From contig JAJFLA010000038.1 in NCBI GenBank assembly GCA_021772935.1, positions 60,375 to 124,374 on the forward strand: a DNA stretch of 64,000 nt, given 5' to 3'. The translations under genes were made by a program, and so were the position numbers. This DNA comes from Gammaproteobacteria bacterium (GTDB lineage Bacteria; Pseudomonadota; Gammaproteobacteria; Xanthomonadales; SZUA-36). Of this stretch, positions 39,127-49,656 are shown in pieces. Each line of letters starts with the position of its first letter. Position 1 is the stretch's first letter. The notes under the pieces are model-generated. The model was given only the letters and a program-made list of their open reading frames with translations. It had not been told where the DNA came from and did not search any database.

Positions 39127-40833
39127 CTAAAAACCATAACTATCTGCAACAAAGGTCTGGACCAACGCAAGCACTTCTTCACGCTGGGTCAGGGCAAGTA
39201 GCACCAGACAATCACCCTGCCTGGCATCGGCCAGCGCTTTTTTGACACCCTCCACAGGGCTTGGGAACAAGGTCACAAATTCCTCCGGCACACCTTCATC
39301 AATGGCGAATTCACGTATCAATTCGGGTACTTTCCCAGTTCTCCGACCACGTTCATAACCCGGCAACTCGCACACAAGCAAGTGTCGGGGATTCAAACCA
39401 CAAACCGCGGTGACCAGCGCGCCAATGTCCTTATCGCTGCGGTCACCCGCCTGTCCCATCAGCACAATGTATCGACTGGCATGAAACGCCTTGACGGTGT
39501 CGCTGATAGCCTTGATGCCATGCTCATTATGCGCGAAATCAAGAAAAATCCATATCCCGTTTTTCTTAAACAGATTACCCCGCCCGGGATTTGTCTCGGC
39601 ATCGCCACTAAAAGTCTTGAGACCTGTTGCCAGTGCCGTGTCAGCAACACCCAGCACGTGACACAGCGCCATAGCGCCAAGCGCATTGCTGATGTTGTAT
39701 CGTGCCGCACCATCAAAGGTGATGGGTATGTCTTTGGCTTGAACAATTTTCTGACGTTTGCCGTTTTCTTCTAACACTAGCCAGCCGCCTGACAAGTATG
39801 CCGCCATTCCCCGTTTTTCCAGATGCGCCTGCAATACCGGATGACCCGCATCCAGGCCAAACCAGACAACCCGGTTGGAAACAGAGCCCACCAAGCTGAC
39901 ACTTTCAGGGTCATCGGCATTCAAAATTAGCGGAGCTTGTGCACCCAGCGCACGTCGTACGATGAACTTGGCCTCGGCCATTTCTGCCACCGTATTAATG
40001 CCGTACTCCCCCAGGTGATCTGCTGCGACGTTGGTGATCAGGGCCGCATCAGCATGTTCCACCCCAATTCCCCGTCGCAGCAAGCCTCCGCGGGCAACTT
40101 CAAGAACCACGGCCTCGGCTTGCGGGTGTCTCAGTAATGTTCGCGCACCACCCGGCCCGGAATAATCACCCCGGTCGAGAACCTGCTCACCGACACGAAT
40201 GTAATCCGTAGAAGTAATCCCGGAACGTAATCCGGCCGCTGCCAGTATCGCCGATGCGAGCCTGACCGTGGTCGACTTACCATTGGTGCCTGTGACGATA
40301 CCCAGCGGAATTGAACCTACGCCCTGCCAGTCGATGCTATCCGGTGCGGGCAACTGGCTGACTGGCCAGATTATGGCGCTTTTACCAAAGCCGATCGAAA
40401 CCTCGTCATCATCCCAAAGGAAAGGAACACGGTACCGGGCTGCTGCCTGCTTTAATGCCAGCAGATTTGGATTGCGCTCTGCAGCCACTTTTTCGGACAA
40501 GCCATTGGTGACACCTCTCAAATCTGGTCGTGCATCACCAGACAGCCACACCACCGCCTTGTTCAAAGCAACTTCATTCAGTTCACATGCGGCATACAAA
40601 ACATCGATTGGTGCATTGATTACAAGACTGGCTCCACCTTCATATACCCGCGAACAGATATTATCTGCACACCAACCCACCGCTTCCATCAACCGGCTGA
40701 CCTCAACCGACCAGGCTGAGATCACCCGTTCGGCTGGAATATGATCAATGGTTATATCCAATATCGCACCAGGCTGGTCCCAAAACAGGTTTGGCCCGGT
40801 CAGGCGGCGACTATCCAGAACCTCGATTTTCAT
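39127..40833 (-). CDS. CphA-like Mur ligase lacking ATP-grasp domain
   Basis: A 568-residue protein similar to the C-terminal half of cyanophycin synthetase. P-loop GTNGKSTT at about residues 182-189, then ITSTDYIRVG, VLEVARGGLLRRGI and a typical Mur ligase C-terminal domain (FAHNEHGI, GQAGDRSDKDI). The first 150 residues resemble a shortened CphA N-terminal part, but the ATP-grasp domain is absent. It lies 15 bases after cphA. It may add one amino acid of the polymer or act on a related peptide; the role is inferred only. Confidence 0.8.
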   Translation of the reverse strand: MKIEVLDSRRLTGPNLFWDQPGAILDITIDHIPAERVISAWSVEVSRLMEAVGWCADNICSRVYEGGASLVINAPIDVLYAACELNEVALNKAVVWLSGDARPDLRGVTNGLSEKVAAERNPNLLALKQAAARYRVPFLWDDDEVSIGFGKSAIIWPVSQLPAPDSIDWQGVGSIPLGIVTGTNGKSTTVRLASAILAAAGLRSGITSTDYIRVGEQVLDRGDYSGPGGARTLLRHPQAEAVVLEVARGGLLRRGIGVEHADAALITNVAADHLGEYGINTVAEMAEAKFIVRRALGAQAPLILNADDPESVSLVGSVSNRVVWFGLDAGHPVLQAHLEKRGMAAYLSGGWLVLEENGKRQKIVQAKDIPITFDGAARYNISNALGAMALCHVLGVADTALATGLKTFSGDAETNPGRGNLFKKNGIWIFLDFAHNEHGIKAISDTVKAFHASRYIVLMGQAGDRSDKDIGALVTAVCGLNPRHLLVCELPGYERGRRTGKVPELIREFAIDEGVPEEFVTLFPSPVEGVKKALADARQGDCLVLLALTQREEVLALVQTFVADSYGF

Positions 40834-40847
40834 ATCAAGCGACCTCT

Positions 40848-43652
40848 CTAATCGCTTTCTTCTTCCCGGGCCAGACGAACACCACGTTCATCCTTTACCA
40901 GGCGTACAGCAGGGTCCAGAGAGAAAACATTAGGGTCTGCCTCGACGAAACTGTTGACCGGTTTGCTGTCATCAGAAAGATCAGCGGCCTGTCTGTCACT
41001 TTCATAGTGAATCACCTGGTTCCAACTGCGACGAACGTCATCAGCAAACAACACAAGCAAATCACCCTCCCGAGCCAGTTCCAGGGCGCTGTCGACGGCA
41101 TTCACTTCATCCGCTATGACATCAATGGCGTTGGTATCAATACCATTGAGTAACAATTGAGCACGCAACATATCAGGTACTTCCGTTTCCCCACGGCCAC
41201 GGCGTCGATCATCTGCCCGACAGATATAATGATCAAAATGGCCACAGGCCTCATCAGCTATAGCACGAATATCTTCATCACGCCGGTCACCCGGTGCGGC
41301 CAGTACGCAAATTCGCCGGCCCACGACTTCAAGCCGGTCTACCAACTGACTGATGCTTTGGATGGCTGCTGCATTGTGCCCATAGTCCAGAATCACACGG
41401 AATGGATGCTCATCGAACACGTTCATGCGACCGGGTGCCTGGAAAATAGTGGAATTGAATGAACGTAAGCCGTGACGGATATCATCCAGTGACTTGTCCA
41501 GCGAATAGGCCAGCGCGGCGGCAAACATCGCATTCTGTACGTTGTGTGTGGCCTTGCCATCCATGGTGGCGGGTATCTGGTGAGTCCAGACCAACTGGGA
41601 GTGGGTGCCCTTGTCGTAGAGTGTAATCATGTCGCCATTGATACCCTGCTCCAGCACCATGGCTCTACCGCCAGCACGAATATGCTCTTTGACCAGCGCA
41701 TGAGCCGGGTTCATGGTGACATAGCAGACATTTTCAGCCTGTGTGTAATCGGCCATTTTAAGACACAGCTCATCATCTGCATTGAGCACCGCAGTATCAC
41801 GCGCAACCTCGACTACTATGCGTTTGAGTTCGGCGAGCTGTTCCAGCGTATCGATGCCTTTAAGACCAAGATGGTCGGCTGAGACATTCAGGCAAGCCGA
41901 GACATCACAACGGCGGTAGCCCAAGCCAGAGCGCAGCAATCCACCGCGGGCTGTTTCCATTACTGCGATATCCACGGTCGGATCACGTAATACAATGTGT
42001 GCTGATGTCGGTCCGGTCATGTCACCTTTGACAGACAAACGCCCATCAATATAAACACCATCCGTTGAAGTCATACCCACCATGTGGCCGGCAGTTTTAA
42101 GAATATGGGCCAGCATCCGCGATGTTGTTGTTTTGCCGTTGGTCCCGGTAATACTGGCAACCGGAATACGTGTTGGTGTCCCGGGGGGAAACAACATGTC
42201 CATGACCTTGCCGGCCACATCACGGGGTTCACCTTCCGAGGGCGCGACATGCATTCGAAAGCCTGGCGCTGCGTTAACTTCTACGATTGCACCACCAACT
42301 TCCTTGTAGGATTCGGTAATATCCGCAGTCAGAAAATCGACACCACCTACGTCCAGACCCACGGCACGGATTGCCCGCTCCGCCATCTCCCGGTTATCAG
42401 GGTGCACCACATCGGTCAAATCAATCGCGGTACCGCCCGTAGACAGATTTGCAGTATTGCGAAGATAAAAAACCTCTGCTTCTGGTAAAACGGTAGCTGC
42501 ATCAAAACCGGCCAATTCCAACAGCTCAATCGCCGGCCGGTCGAGTTCGAGTCGGGTCAGCACTTTTTCGTGACCAATGCCACGACGTGGGTCCTCATTG
42601 ACCTTGTCCAACAACGCTGTAATAGTACTTTTTCCATCACCTACAACGTGGCCTGGAACACGCTTTGCGACGGCCACAAGTTCGTTGTTGACCACCAACA
42701 TGCGATGGTCAAAGCCCTCAACATAACTTTCAACCAATACCGCCCGACTACTGCCGTGCTCGCGAGCAAAGGCAAACGCGCTTTCAACCTGTTCATCGCT
42801 GTTCAGATTAATTGAAACACCACGACCGTGATTGGCGTTAAGCGGCTTAAGTACAACTGGATAACCAATATGGCGGGCCGAATGAACGGCCGCACGCGGG
42901 TTATACACCATCCTCTGTGTCGGCACCGGCAGACCGAGATCACGCAACAGGTTATGAGTGTCTTCCTTGTCACAGGAAATCTCTACAGCAATATGTGGGG
43001 TTTTACTGGTAATGGTGGCCTGGATACGTTGCTGGTAAGTTCCGTGACCAAATTGCACCAGGGAATATTTGTTAAGTCGCAGGTAGGGTATTTCCCGCTC
43101 CTCCGCGGCATTTACCAGAGACGCCGTGCTCGGGCCCAGCTCCTTGCGTTGCGCAAACAGGATAAAATCGTCACGCTCTTGCTCATAATTGAACTCTGCG
43201 TCAATTTCCGATGCAAGTTCCTGTTGCAAGTCTTCGGGTAAAAGACTGAACAATAGCTGGCGTGCAACACGTGCGGCCTCCAGACCCACATCACGCTGCT
43301 TATACTGGAAAACCATGTTATACAGCCCTCTTTGACCGTAGCTGCGCGTACGCCCGAAAGAAACATCTGAGCCGGCTTCATTTTGCAGCTCCAGTGATGC
43401 ATGCTCCCATATGTGTGCCATCCAGGTGCCTTCATCCTCACGCAAACGACGGATAAACCCACCGGCCTCACCATAGGAGCAACCATGGTTGTGCAAACCC
43501 GGCAAGGCTTCGATCAAGTTGTCAACAAAGGCCTTGCCCAGCCGTACTGAAGGCCAGTCTTCCAGAACACCCAGGTCCACCTGGTGACGAATGACCGGGA
43601 AATGTGCGTACAAGCTGGGTCCGACATAAACATTTGTGGAGAGAATTTTCAT
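40848..43652 (-). CDS. cphA: Cyanophycin synthetase
   Basis: A 934-residue CphA that builds multi-L-arginyl-poly-aspartate. Domains in order: N-terminal domain (1-160), ATP-grasp (about 210-480, VVLKPLNANHGRGVSI and AIVEVNAAPGF), then Mur ligase with P-loop GTNGKTTT at residues 503-510 and VMETARGGLLRSGL. Length is slightly above the usual 870-900. The gene is flanked by cyanophycinase and the shorter paralogue, all in one direction, so the cell can likely store and reuse nitrogen. Confidence 0.96.
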   Translation of the reverse strand: MKILSTNVYVGPSLYAHFPVIRHQVDLGVLEDWPSVRLGKAFVDNLIEALPGLHNHGCSYGEAGGFIRRLREDEGTWMAHIWEHASLELQNEAGSDVSFGRTRSYGQRGLYNMVFQYKQRDVGLEAARVARQLLFSLLPEDLQQELASEIDAEFNYEQERDDFILFAQRKELGPSTASLVNAAEEREIPYLRLNKYSLVQFGHGTYQQRIQATITSKTPHIAVEISCDKEDTHNLLRDLGLPVPTQRMVYNPRAAVHSARHIGYPVVLKPLNANHGRGVSINLNSDEQVESAFAFAREHGSSRAVLVESYVEGFDHRMLVVNNELVAVAKRVPGHVVGDGKSTITALLDKVNEDPRRGIGHEKVLTRLELDRPAIELLELAGFDAATVLPEAEVFYLRNTANLSTGGTAIDLTDVVHPDNREMAERAIRAVGLDVGGVDFLTADITESYKEVGGAIVEVNAAPGFRMHVAPSEGEPRDVAGKVMDMLFPPGTPTRIPVASITGTNGKTTTSRMLAHILKTAGHMVGMTSTDGVYIDGRLSVKGDMTGPTSAHIVLRDPTVDIAVMETARGGLLRSGLGYRRCDVSACLNVSADHLGLKGIDTLEQLAELKRIVVEVARDTAVLNADDELCLKMADYTQAENVCYVTMNPAHALVKEHIRAGGRAMVLEQGINGDMITLYDKGTHSQLVWTHQIPATMDGKATHNVQNAMFAAALAYSLDKSLDDIRHGLRSFNSTIFQAPGRMNVFDEHPFRVILDYGHNAAAIQSISQLVDRLEVVGRRICVLAAPGDRRDEDIRAIADEACGHFDHYICRADDRRRGRGETEVPDMLRAQLLLNGIDTNAIDVIADEVNAVDSALELAREGDLLVLFADDVRRSWNQVIHYESDRQAADLSDDSKPVNSFVEADPNVFSLDPAVRLVKDERGVRLAREEESD

Positions 43653-43713
43653 AACGAAACCTTTGTTAAAGTTTTTTTATTTAATCAGCGCATATACGCT
43701 GCCCGGCTCACCG

Positions 43714-44529
43714 CTATAGCTTTGCTTCGCGGGTCTCAAGATTAAATTGAGCGCCACTGGCCAACACATGCAACTTCAGTCCAATCAGCGAAACCGCTTC
43801 TGCTTTACGTACATAACTCATCGACGAGTGCCGCAGCTGCGATGGATCGACCACGGTCACTGTGCCGTGACCTATTACCTCCATGGTTCCATCCGGTGCA
43901 ATGAAGGCCGCGGTGTTCTCATCAATGCCCAGCCCACAGACAAAAGGGTTGAATGACAAAGCGGCAAGCAACCGGCCCAGACGGCCTCGTTTATTGAAAT
44001 GCTGATCGATAATAACTCGATTGGTCAAACCAAGTCCCGGCGCCAGTACCACACCACTTTCCCTTGGCGAGGGTCCGCCGCGGCCACCAGCGATCATATG
44101 TTCAGAGATAATCGCGGCACCGGCAGAGGTGCCGGCCATATGCACACCATCTGCATTAAGTCGGCGAATCGCACGGGCCACTGGGGTGCCGCCAAGTATC
44201 GTGCTCAAACGCAATTGGTTTCCACCGGTAATAAATATTCCAGTGGCTTTTTCCAGTGCGCCAAGGATGTCTTCCTGATAACAATGATCGCGATCTTCGA
44301 TTGGAATACAGACCGCTTTAGCACCCATGGTCTCAAACAGTTCCTGATATAAGGGGCCAGTCTCATCCAGCAAGGAGGCCGTTGGGATAACCAGTATGCG
44401 GGCGCTTTCACCACCGCACAGTTCGACAAACCGCTCAAGAATTACTGGGTCTTTACGCTTTGCTTCCGCACCACCGATTGGGATGATATAACCGCGGGCT
44501 TGGTCTTTAACGGGGGTTGCCGGACTCAT
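43714..44529 (-). CDS. cphB: Cyanophycinase
   Basis: A 271-residue serine exopeptidase of family S51 that cuts cyanophycin to beta-Asp-Arg. The nucleophile elbow is AGTSAGAAI; FITGGNQLRLS and the DQHFNKRGRLGRL segment are conserved. ATG 44529 (MSPATPVKD) is preferred to the TTG or ATG at 44601. It precedes cphA by about 60 bases. Confidence 0.94.
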   Translation of the reverse strand: MSPATPVKDQARGYIIPIGGAEAKRKDPVILERFVELCGGESARILVIPTASLLDETGPLYQELFETMGAKAVCIPIEDRDHCYQEDILGALEKATGIFITGGNQLRLSTILGGTPVARAIRRLNADGVHMAGTSAGAAIISEHMIAGGRGGPSPRESGVVLAPGLGLTNRVIIDQHFNKRGRLGRLLAALSFNPFVCGLGIDENTAAFIAPDGTMEVIGHGTVTVVDPSQLRHSSMSYVRKAEAVSLIGLKLHVLASGAQFNLETREAKL

Positions 44530-44680
44530 CAATTTATTACCTTTGAAAGCAGGGCGCACATTGTAATGGCTTATGCCCTGCTTTGAAATGAAGCCTGTCA
44601 AACAAGCTCTGGCGGAGTCCCTTAAAGCTTGATCGGCTCGCGCTACGATTGCGCACCCAACTTCTAAGCAATATAAGGGT

Positions 44681-45562
44681 TCAATTAAAAAATTGTTGCG
44701 CGACGTGCCAGATACGCCATTGTGCCGGGTCAGCGGAAAGGTGCTGGTCTAGAAAATCGGCATAGTTCTGTAAAAACGCCTGCGCCTCGTCTGAACTGAA
44801 CGGCCCCTTCAGCTCAAGTTTTTTTGTCATCGAATCACCTGCCTGCAGACTAATAGCATAAAAAACATACTCCTTTTTTTTATCCGCAAGAATGGTTGGG
44901 AAACCTGCGTTAAAGTTGGCGGTCCTCCCAAGAACCATACTGTTTAAGGTTGGTCGGCCCTCCATCGGCGGCGCGTCCATGACCACAATAACGCTACCCG
45001 TTTGATCGATCATGGATCGCAACACTTTACCGGCCCCGCCGACCGGTACTGCCCGTTCACCCATGGTTTTCACCATATACCGAGCCGCGAGGGTACTGAA
45101 TAGATAATAAAATGGTCTGATTCGAAGTATCTGCTTTTCCGTTGGTCGGTAGGGTATGGCCGGGTTCAGGCTGGCCAACTGTAATAATTTCAGGATGGAT
45201 ATGGATGGCCCCCAGTGCATGCCAATGATGACGCGATCTCTTACAAGTTCGACCGTAGTATCACACTGGACCTCTGCCAGCACCGCTTTGCTACGGCCAC
45301 ACAATATCATGTATAAATCGCGTACATCCAGCAACTCCACTTGCTTCCAGCGTCGTTTGAAAGCCGCTTCATCTTCGATTTCCATGTATGCCCGTGCGCC
45401 CTGAAAAGCCGCATCGGCGGCGGCCGCCATATACCATTGCCAACGACACACCCTGCGCAAAATCCCACGTGAAAAAGATGCGGGCACCATAACGGACAGA
45501 ACCGGAACCAACAGGTATGTAAACACATCTGATAGTTGCTGAGACAGGCGTGAAGCGCTCAT
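44681..45562 (-). CDS. LpxL/HtrB-like acyltransferase-family protein
   Basis: A 293-residue protein resembling lipid A acyltransferases of the LPLAT superfamily: an N-terminal hydrophobic helix, GMHWGPSISILKLL in the position of the catalytic His motif, YMVKTMGERAVPVGG and VVMDAPP. The Asp/Glu usually four residues after the His is replaced by Ser, so activity is uncertain. It overlaps prmA by four bases, as in a shared transcript. Confidence 0.5.
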   Translation of the reverse strand: MSASRLSQQLSDVFTYLLVPVLSVMVPASFSRGILRRVCRWQWYMAAAADAAFQGARAYMEIEDEAAFKRRWKQVELLDVRDLYMILCGRSKAVLAEVQCDTTVELVRDRVIIGMHWGPSISILKLLQLASLNPAIPYRPTEKQILRIRPFYYLFSTLAARYMVKTMGERAVPVGGAGKVLRSMIDQTGSVIVVMDAPPMEGRPTLNSMVLGRTANFNAGFPTILADKKKEYVFYAISLQAGDSMTKKLELKGPFSSDEAQAFLQNYADFLDQHLSADPAQWRIWHVAQQFFN

Positions 45563-46470
45563 TGCGCACCCGCTTGTGCGGATGAATGCAGCATGGACTT
45601 GTTTCCATGCAGCCTCACCCAGCCATTGTCTGCTGTGGTTATTATTTGATCAAGGTATGGCAGGTAGGCATCTGATACCTCTTCTGCCTGTTCTTCGAGT
45701 ATGCCCGAAAGCACCAGCGAGCCACCGCGTCGAAGCGTGGCTAACAACACGGGAGCAAGCTCTATCAAAGGCCGAGCCAGGATATTCGCCAGTATCACAT
45801 CCGCTTGTACCGGTTTAAAATTCGCCGGCATTACTACATGAATATGGTCCGCCACCTCGTTACGCATGGCATTATCACTACTGGCTACCAGGGCTTGTGG
45901 ATCATTATCAACACAGATAACTTCGGTTGCGCCCTTGATTGCCGCAACGATACCCAAAACACCTGACCCGCAACCATAATCGACTACCGTCTGCGCTTGG
46001 AAATCGTACCCATCTATCCACTCCAGACACAAGCGTGTGGTCGGGTGGGTGCCCGTACCAAAAGCCAGGCCCGGGTCCAGTTTGAGCACGTGTTTCGCTT
46101 CTGACGGTACCTCCTGGTTGCCGGGTACAATCCAAATGTCTCGCCCAAACTGCATCGGTTTGAAACGGTCCAGCCAGACCCGCTCCCATTGCTGGTCTTC
46201 AAGTTTTCGAAAACTCACCTGTTGCGGTCGATCAACACCCGGCACCAGCGCAAGCAGTTTGGTTATTGGTTCAATCGATGTGTTTCCATCGAACAATGCA
46301 GTGACACAAACCGATGGCCATAAGGGTGTTTCACCCACGCCAGGCTCAAGTACAGGATCATCCGCATCATCTGTCAATGTCAGGGCCAACACAGGTTCGT
46401 TTTGTAGCAGGCTTTCAACGAGCGGGGCATTTTGACGTGACACACGTACGCTAAGTTCCAACCAGACCAT
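45559..46470 (-). CDS. prmA: Ribosomal protein L11 methyltransferase
   Basis: PrmA (303 residues) trimethylates L11. The N-terminal L11-binding domain and the methyltransferase domain are seen; DPGLAFGTGTHPTT, VDYGCGSGVLGI and ANILARPL are signature segments. It follows accC as in many gammaproteobacteria. Confidence 0.97.
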   Translation of the reverse strand: MVWLELSVRVSRQNAPLVESLLQNEPVLALTLTDDADDPVLEPGVGETPLWPSVCVTALFDGNTSIEPITKLLALVPGVDRPQQVSFRKLEDQQWERVWLDRFKPMQFGRDIWIVPGNQEVPSEAKHVLKLDPGLAFGTGTHPTTRLCLEWIDGYDFQAQTVVDYGCGSGVLGIVAAIKGATEVICVDNDPQALVASSDNAMRNEVADHIHVVMPANFKPVQADVILANILARPLIELAPVLLATLRRGGSLVLSGILEEQAEEVSDAYLPYLDQIITTADNGWVRLHGNKSMLHSSAQAGAQ

Positions 46471-46523
46471 TGCTGTCTAACTCCAGTTGAGACTTGTCAG
46501 ACCGCTGCCTTGCCGATCCATAT

Positions 46524-47882
46524 CTATTCAGAGGCCCTGTCTGTGAGACGCTTTTCGAGGTAATGAATATTGAAACCACCTTTGAGAAAACCTGGGTCCA
46601 ATAATAACCATTTATGTAGAGGGATATTGGTCTTGATGCCGTTTAACACCGTTTCGTCCAGCGCCATTCGCATCCGCGCGATGGCCATCTCTCTGTCTTC
46701 ACCATGGGCGATCACTTTGCCAATCATGGAATCGTAATTGGGTGGTACTTTATAACTATCGTAGACATGTGAATCCACGCGTATGCCCGGTCCACCGGGT
46801 GCATGAAAACCATCAACCGTGCCCGGACAAGGCATGAATGTTTCCGGGTCTTCGGCGTTAATACGACATTCTATCGCGTGGCCACGTATGACGATGTCAT
46901 CCTGTGTATAGGAGAGTGTCTCACCAGCGGCTACCCGAATCTGTTCCTTGATCAGATCAACCCCGGTAATGAGTTCGCTAACCGGATGCTCGACCTGAAT
47001 ACGTGTGTTCATTTCAATGAAATAGAAACAACCACCGTCATACAAAAACTCAAACGTACCGGCACCACGATAAGCAATGCGTTTACACGCTTGAACACAA
47101 ACACCACCAATTTCGGCGCGTTGTTGTGGCGTAATTCCGGGTGCTGGAGCCTCTTCAATAACTTTTTGGTGGCGACGTTGGGTTGAACAATCACGCTCTC
47201 CAAGGTGAATCGCGTTGCCATGTTCATCAGCCATCACCTGCACTTCAACGTGACGCGGGTTTTCCAGGAATTTTTCCATATAAACCGTGCCATCACCAAA
47301 CGTGGTCTGCGCTTCCTGCCGGGTCATCTGCAGTGCATTGCTCAAGTGCGCTTCGGTATAGACTACCCGCATCCCGCGTCCGCCGCCGCCGGCTGCAGCC
47401 TTGATAATGACGGGATAACCGATACGACGGGCAATGGCAAGGTTCTCTGCCATGTCGTTGCCCAACGCGCCATCAGAACCCGGCACACAGGGTACGCCCG
47501 CATCTTTCATCGCCTTGATAGCAGAAACCTTGTCTCCCATTAAGCGAATGGTTTCCGGCCGTGGCCCAATAAAAATAAAGCCACTTTGTTGGACGCGCTC
47601 TGCAAAGTCTGCATTTTCAGCCAGGAACCCATAACCGGGATGCACTGCTACCGCGTCCGTCACTTCAGTTGCAGCGATGATGGCAGGAATATTCAGATAA
47701 CTATCTGTACCAGCCGCAGGACCAATACAAACGGCCTCATCCGCCAAAGCAACATGTTTCAGATTACGGTCGACAGTGGAGTGCACCGCAACTGTCTTGA
47801 TTCCCATGGAATGGCAAGCACGCAATATGCGCAGTGCGATTTCACCCCGATTGGCAATAACAAGTTTTTCAAGTACAGCCAT
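46524..47882 (-). CDS. accC: Acetyl-CoA carboxylase biotin carboxylase subunit
   Basis: Biotin carboxylase (452 residues), which carboxylates the biotin of AccB. ATP-grasp motifs [14 protein letters not shown] and [22 protein letters not shown] are complete. Directly downstream of accB (27 bases). Confidence 0.98.
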   Translation of the reverse strand: MAVLEKLVIANRGEIALRILRACHSMGIKTVAVHSTVDRNLKHVALADEAVCIGPAAGTDSYLNIPAIIAATEVTDAVAVHPGYGFLAENADFAERVQQSGFIFIGPRPETIRLMGDKVSAIKAMKDAGVPCVPGSDGALGNDMAENLAIARRIGYPVIIKAAAGGGGRGMRVVYTEAHLSNALQMTRQEAQTTFGDGTVYMEKFLENPRHVEVQVMADEHGNAIHLGERDCSTQRRHQKVIEEAPAPGITPQQRAEIGGVCVQACKRIAYRGAGTFEFLYDGGCFYFIEMNTRIQVEHPVSELITGVDLIKEQIRVAAGETLSYTQDDIVIRGHAIECRINAEDPETFMPCPGTVDGFHAPGGPGIRVDSHVYDSYKVPPNYDSMIGKVIAHGEDREMAIARMRMALDETVLNGIKTNIPLHKWLLLDPGFLKGGFNIHYLEKRLTDRASE

Positions 47883-47909
47883 GTTAACGAGCCCTTAGTT
47901 TATCCAGCC

Positions 47910-48359
47910 TCATCGGATCACGAACAACGGCTGGTCATACTCAACCGGCTGACCGTTCTCAACCAATACCGCCACGATAGTGCCGGACACATCTGACTCT
48001 ATCTGGTTGAACATTTTCATCGCTTCAATAATACACAAAGTGTCACCGACCCCGACCGACTGTCCCATGCTGACAAATGGTTGGGCTTCGGGCCCGGATG
48101 CCCCATAAAATGTACCTACCATAGGTGAAAGTACGGGCTCACCTTCGGGTATCTGATCTTCTTCGTCTATCGCCTGTGGGGCTGTCATTGCTGCCGCAAC
48201 GGGGGCTTGAGGCATAGCCGCTAATGCAGCGACGGGCATGGCTTGCGCCTGACCGCCACGTATCAGGCGCACAGACTCCTCACCCTCAACGATTTCAAGT
48301 TCTGTCAGGTTGGATTCTTCCAACAGCTCAATGAGTTTTTTAATCTTTCGGATATCCAC
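47910..48359 (-). CDS. accB: Biotin carboxyl carrier protein of acetyl-CoA carboxylase
   Basis: AccB (149 residues). The biotin lysine is in EAMKMFN; an Ala/Pro/Met-rich linker (about residues 38-65) joins the N-terminal helix region to the biotinyl domain, which has the thumb of bacterial BCCP. Confidence 0.97.
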   Translation of the reverse strand: MDIRKIKKLIELLEESNLTELEIVEGEESVRLIRGGQAQAMPVAALAAMPQAPVAAAMTAPQAIDEEDQIPEGEPVLSPMVGTFYGASGPEAQPFVSMGQSVGVGDTLCIIEAMKMFNQIESDVSGTIVAVLVENGQPVEYDQPLFVIR

Positions 48360-48376
48360 GTGCTGCTGCTCCGGGT

Positions 48377-48817
48377 TTAAGGTTCAATTCGATTCAATAT
48401 GGCTTGTAAGGCCAGTAAATAGCTTTCGCCACGGAAGCCGCTGATCACACCCATTGCAATATCTGAGAAATAGGTGATCTGCCTGAAAGGCTCACGTGAG
48501 CTCACTGCGGAGAGATGGACTTCTACAAAGGGTATTTCAACGGCCAGAAGCGCATCACGGATGGCCACACTGGTATGGGTATAGCCTGCAGGGTTGATGA
48601 TGATGTAATTAACCTCATCTTTCCCCGCTTGTTGAATGGCATCAACCATTTTCCCTTCGGAATTGGTCTGTATATGATCCAGTTCCAGGCCGCAATCAAG
48701 CGCAAACTGTTCGAGTTCCTGCATGATATCCTGAAGACTGCGTTGCCCATATTGCCCGGGTTCTCGCTGACCGAGAAGGTTCAGATTAGGGCCATTAAAC
48801 ACACGAACTTTGATCAC
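48377..48817 (-). CDS. aroQ: Type II 3-dehydroquinate dehydratase
   Basis: Type II dehydroquinase (146 residues from GTG 48817) of the shikimate pathway. [33 protein letters not shown] and FVEVHLS carry the active-site Tyr, His and Ser residues. The frame is open to 48868; GTG 48817 gives the usual family length, but the start is uncertain. Confidence 0.95.
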   Translation of the reverse strand: MIKVRVFNGPNLNLLGQREPGQYGQRSLQDIMQELEQFALDCGLELDHIQTNSEGKMVDAIQQAGKDEVNYIIINPAGYTHTSVAIRDALLAVEIPFVEVHLSAVSSREPFRQITYFSDIAMGVISGFRGESYLLALQAILNRIEP

Positions 48818-49116
48818 GGAGGGGCATTCCTGGTCAGGGGGCGCCAAGTCTGCCCGAAAAAAAGACACTTGTCTACCGTTCGCGACCGTATTGAAGAAGA
48901 TCGCCGCAATATCGATACCTGATGACTATCATAGATAGTATCAATCTGGTACCGAAGCTGGCTATTGAAGTCCGCTTTTACTCAGTTTCTATCGCAGACC
49001 TGACGAAGGCGGTCACATCTGTTCCCAACCGACCTGAATCTCCACCCTGCGACCAATTCTTTAGATGTGTCGACAGAGGCTGGGCCTTCACCGGAAAGAC
49101 AGCAGCAGTTAAGTGT

Positions 49117-49656
49117 CTAAAGTAGCTCGCCTAGCAGTCTGGAAATTTTCTCGTGACGAATTTCACCGGCATATTGCCAGCGGATGATGCCGTCTTTATC
49201 TACGAGTACGCTATATGGCAACACACCCGCTACATTTCCGTATGCGTTGCTGGTTGCGAAAACATCGGCATCACCGACCAACACCGGATAACTAATGCCA
49301 TATGTTTGTACAAAACTGCTGACATTTTGCGCATCATCCAGCGCAATACCGACCACTTGCAATCCGTCCGGGCCATACTCCCTTTGCAGGTCCATCAGCA
49401 TGGGCATTTCATGACGGCAAGGCGCGCACCAGGTGGCCCAGAAGTTGATCAGCAAGGTCTTGCCGGAGAAGTCCTCCGGCGTTACAAACGCACCCTTGTT
49501 ACTTGCAAGGTAGAAATCCGGGCGTCGGCTGCCCAGCTGCGGGCTGTTCGATAACTGCTGAACACCCGGTGGCGGCTCAGCAAAGTGCCGTGCAGACAAA
49601 TAGAAGCCTGCCAACATTGCTGCTGTAGCAACCAGAATGACTATTAACCGTCGCAC
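49117..49656 (-). CDS. TlpA/ResA-like membrane-anchored thioredoxin
   Basis: A 179-residue periplasmic thioredoxin-like protein with one N-terminal anchor helix (residues 5-22). The redox motif WCAPCRHEMP follows INFWATW. It starts on the last base of dsbD, so DsbD probably reduces it. Relatives serve cytochrome c maturation or general disulfide reduction. Confidence 0.93.
   Translation of the reverse strand: MRRLIVILVATAAMLAGFYLSARHFAEPPPGVQQLSNSPQLGSRRPDFYLASNKGAFVTPEDFSGKTLLINFWATWCAPCRHEMPMLMDLQREYGPDGLQVVGIALDDAQNVSSFVQTYGISYPVLVGDADVFATSNAYGNVAGVLPYSVLVDKDGIIRWQYAGEIRHEKISRLLGELL

Noticed and set aside
40268..40744. 158-residue plus-strand ORF
   Set aside because: Antisense to the Mur ligase gene; no start signal and no recognisable domain.
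48869..49116. 67-residue plus-strand ORF in the aroQ-tlpA gap
   Set aside because: No ribosome site, no family and codon use unlike the neighbours; the gap appears to hold nothing.
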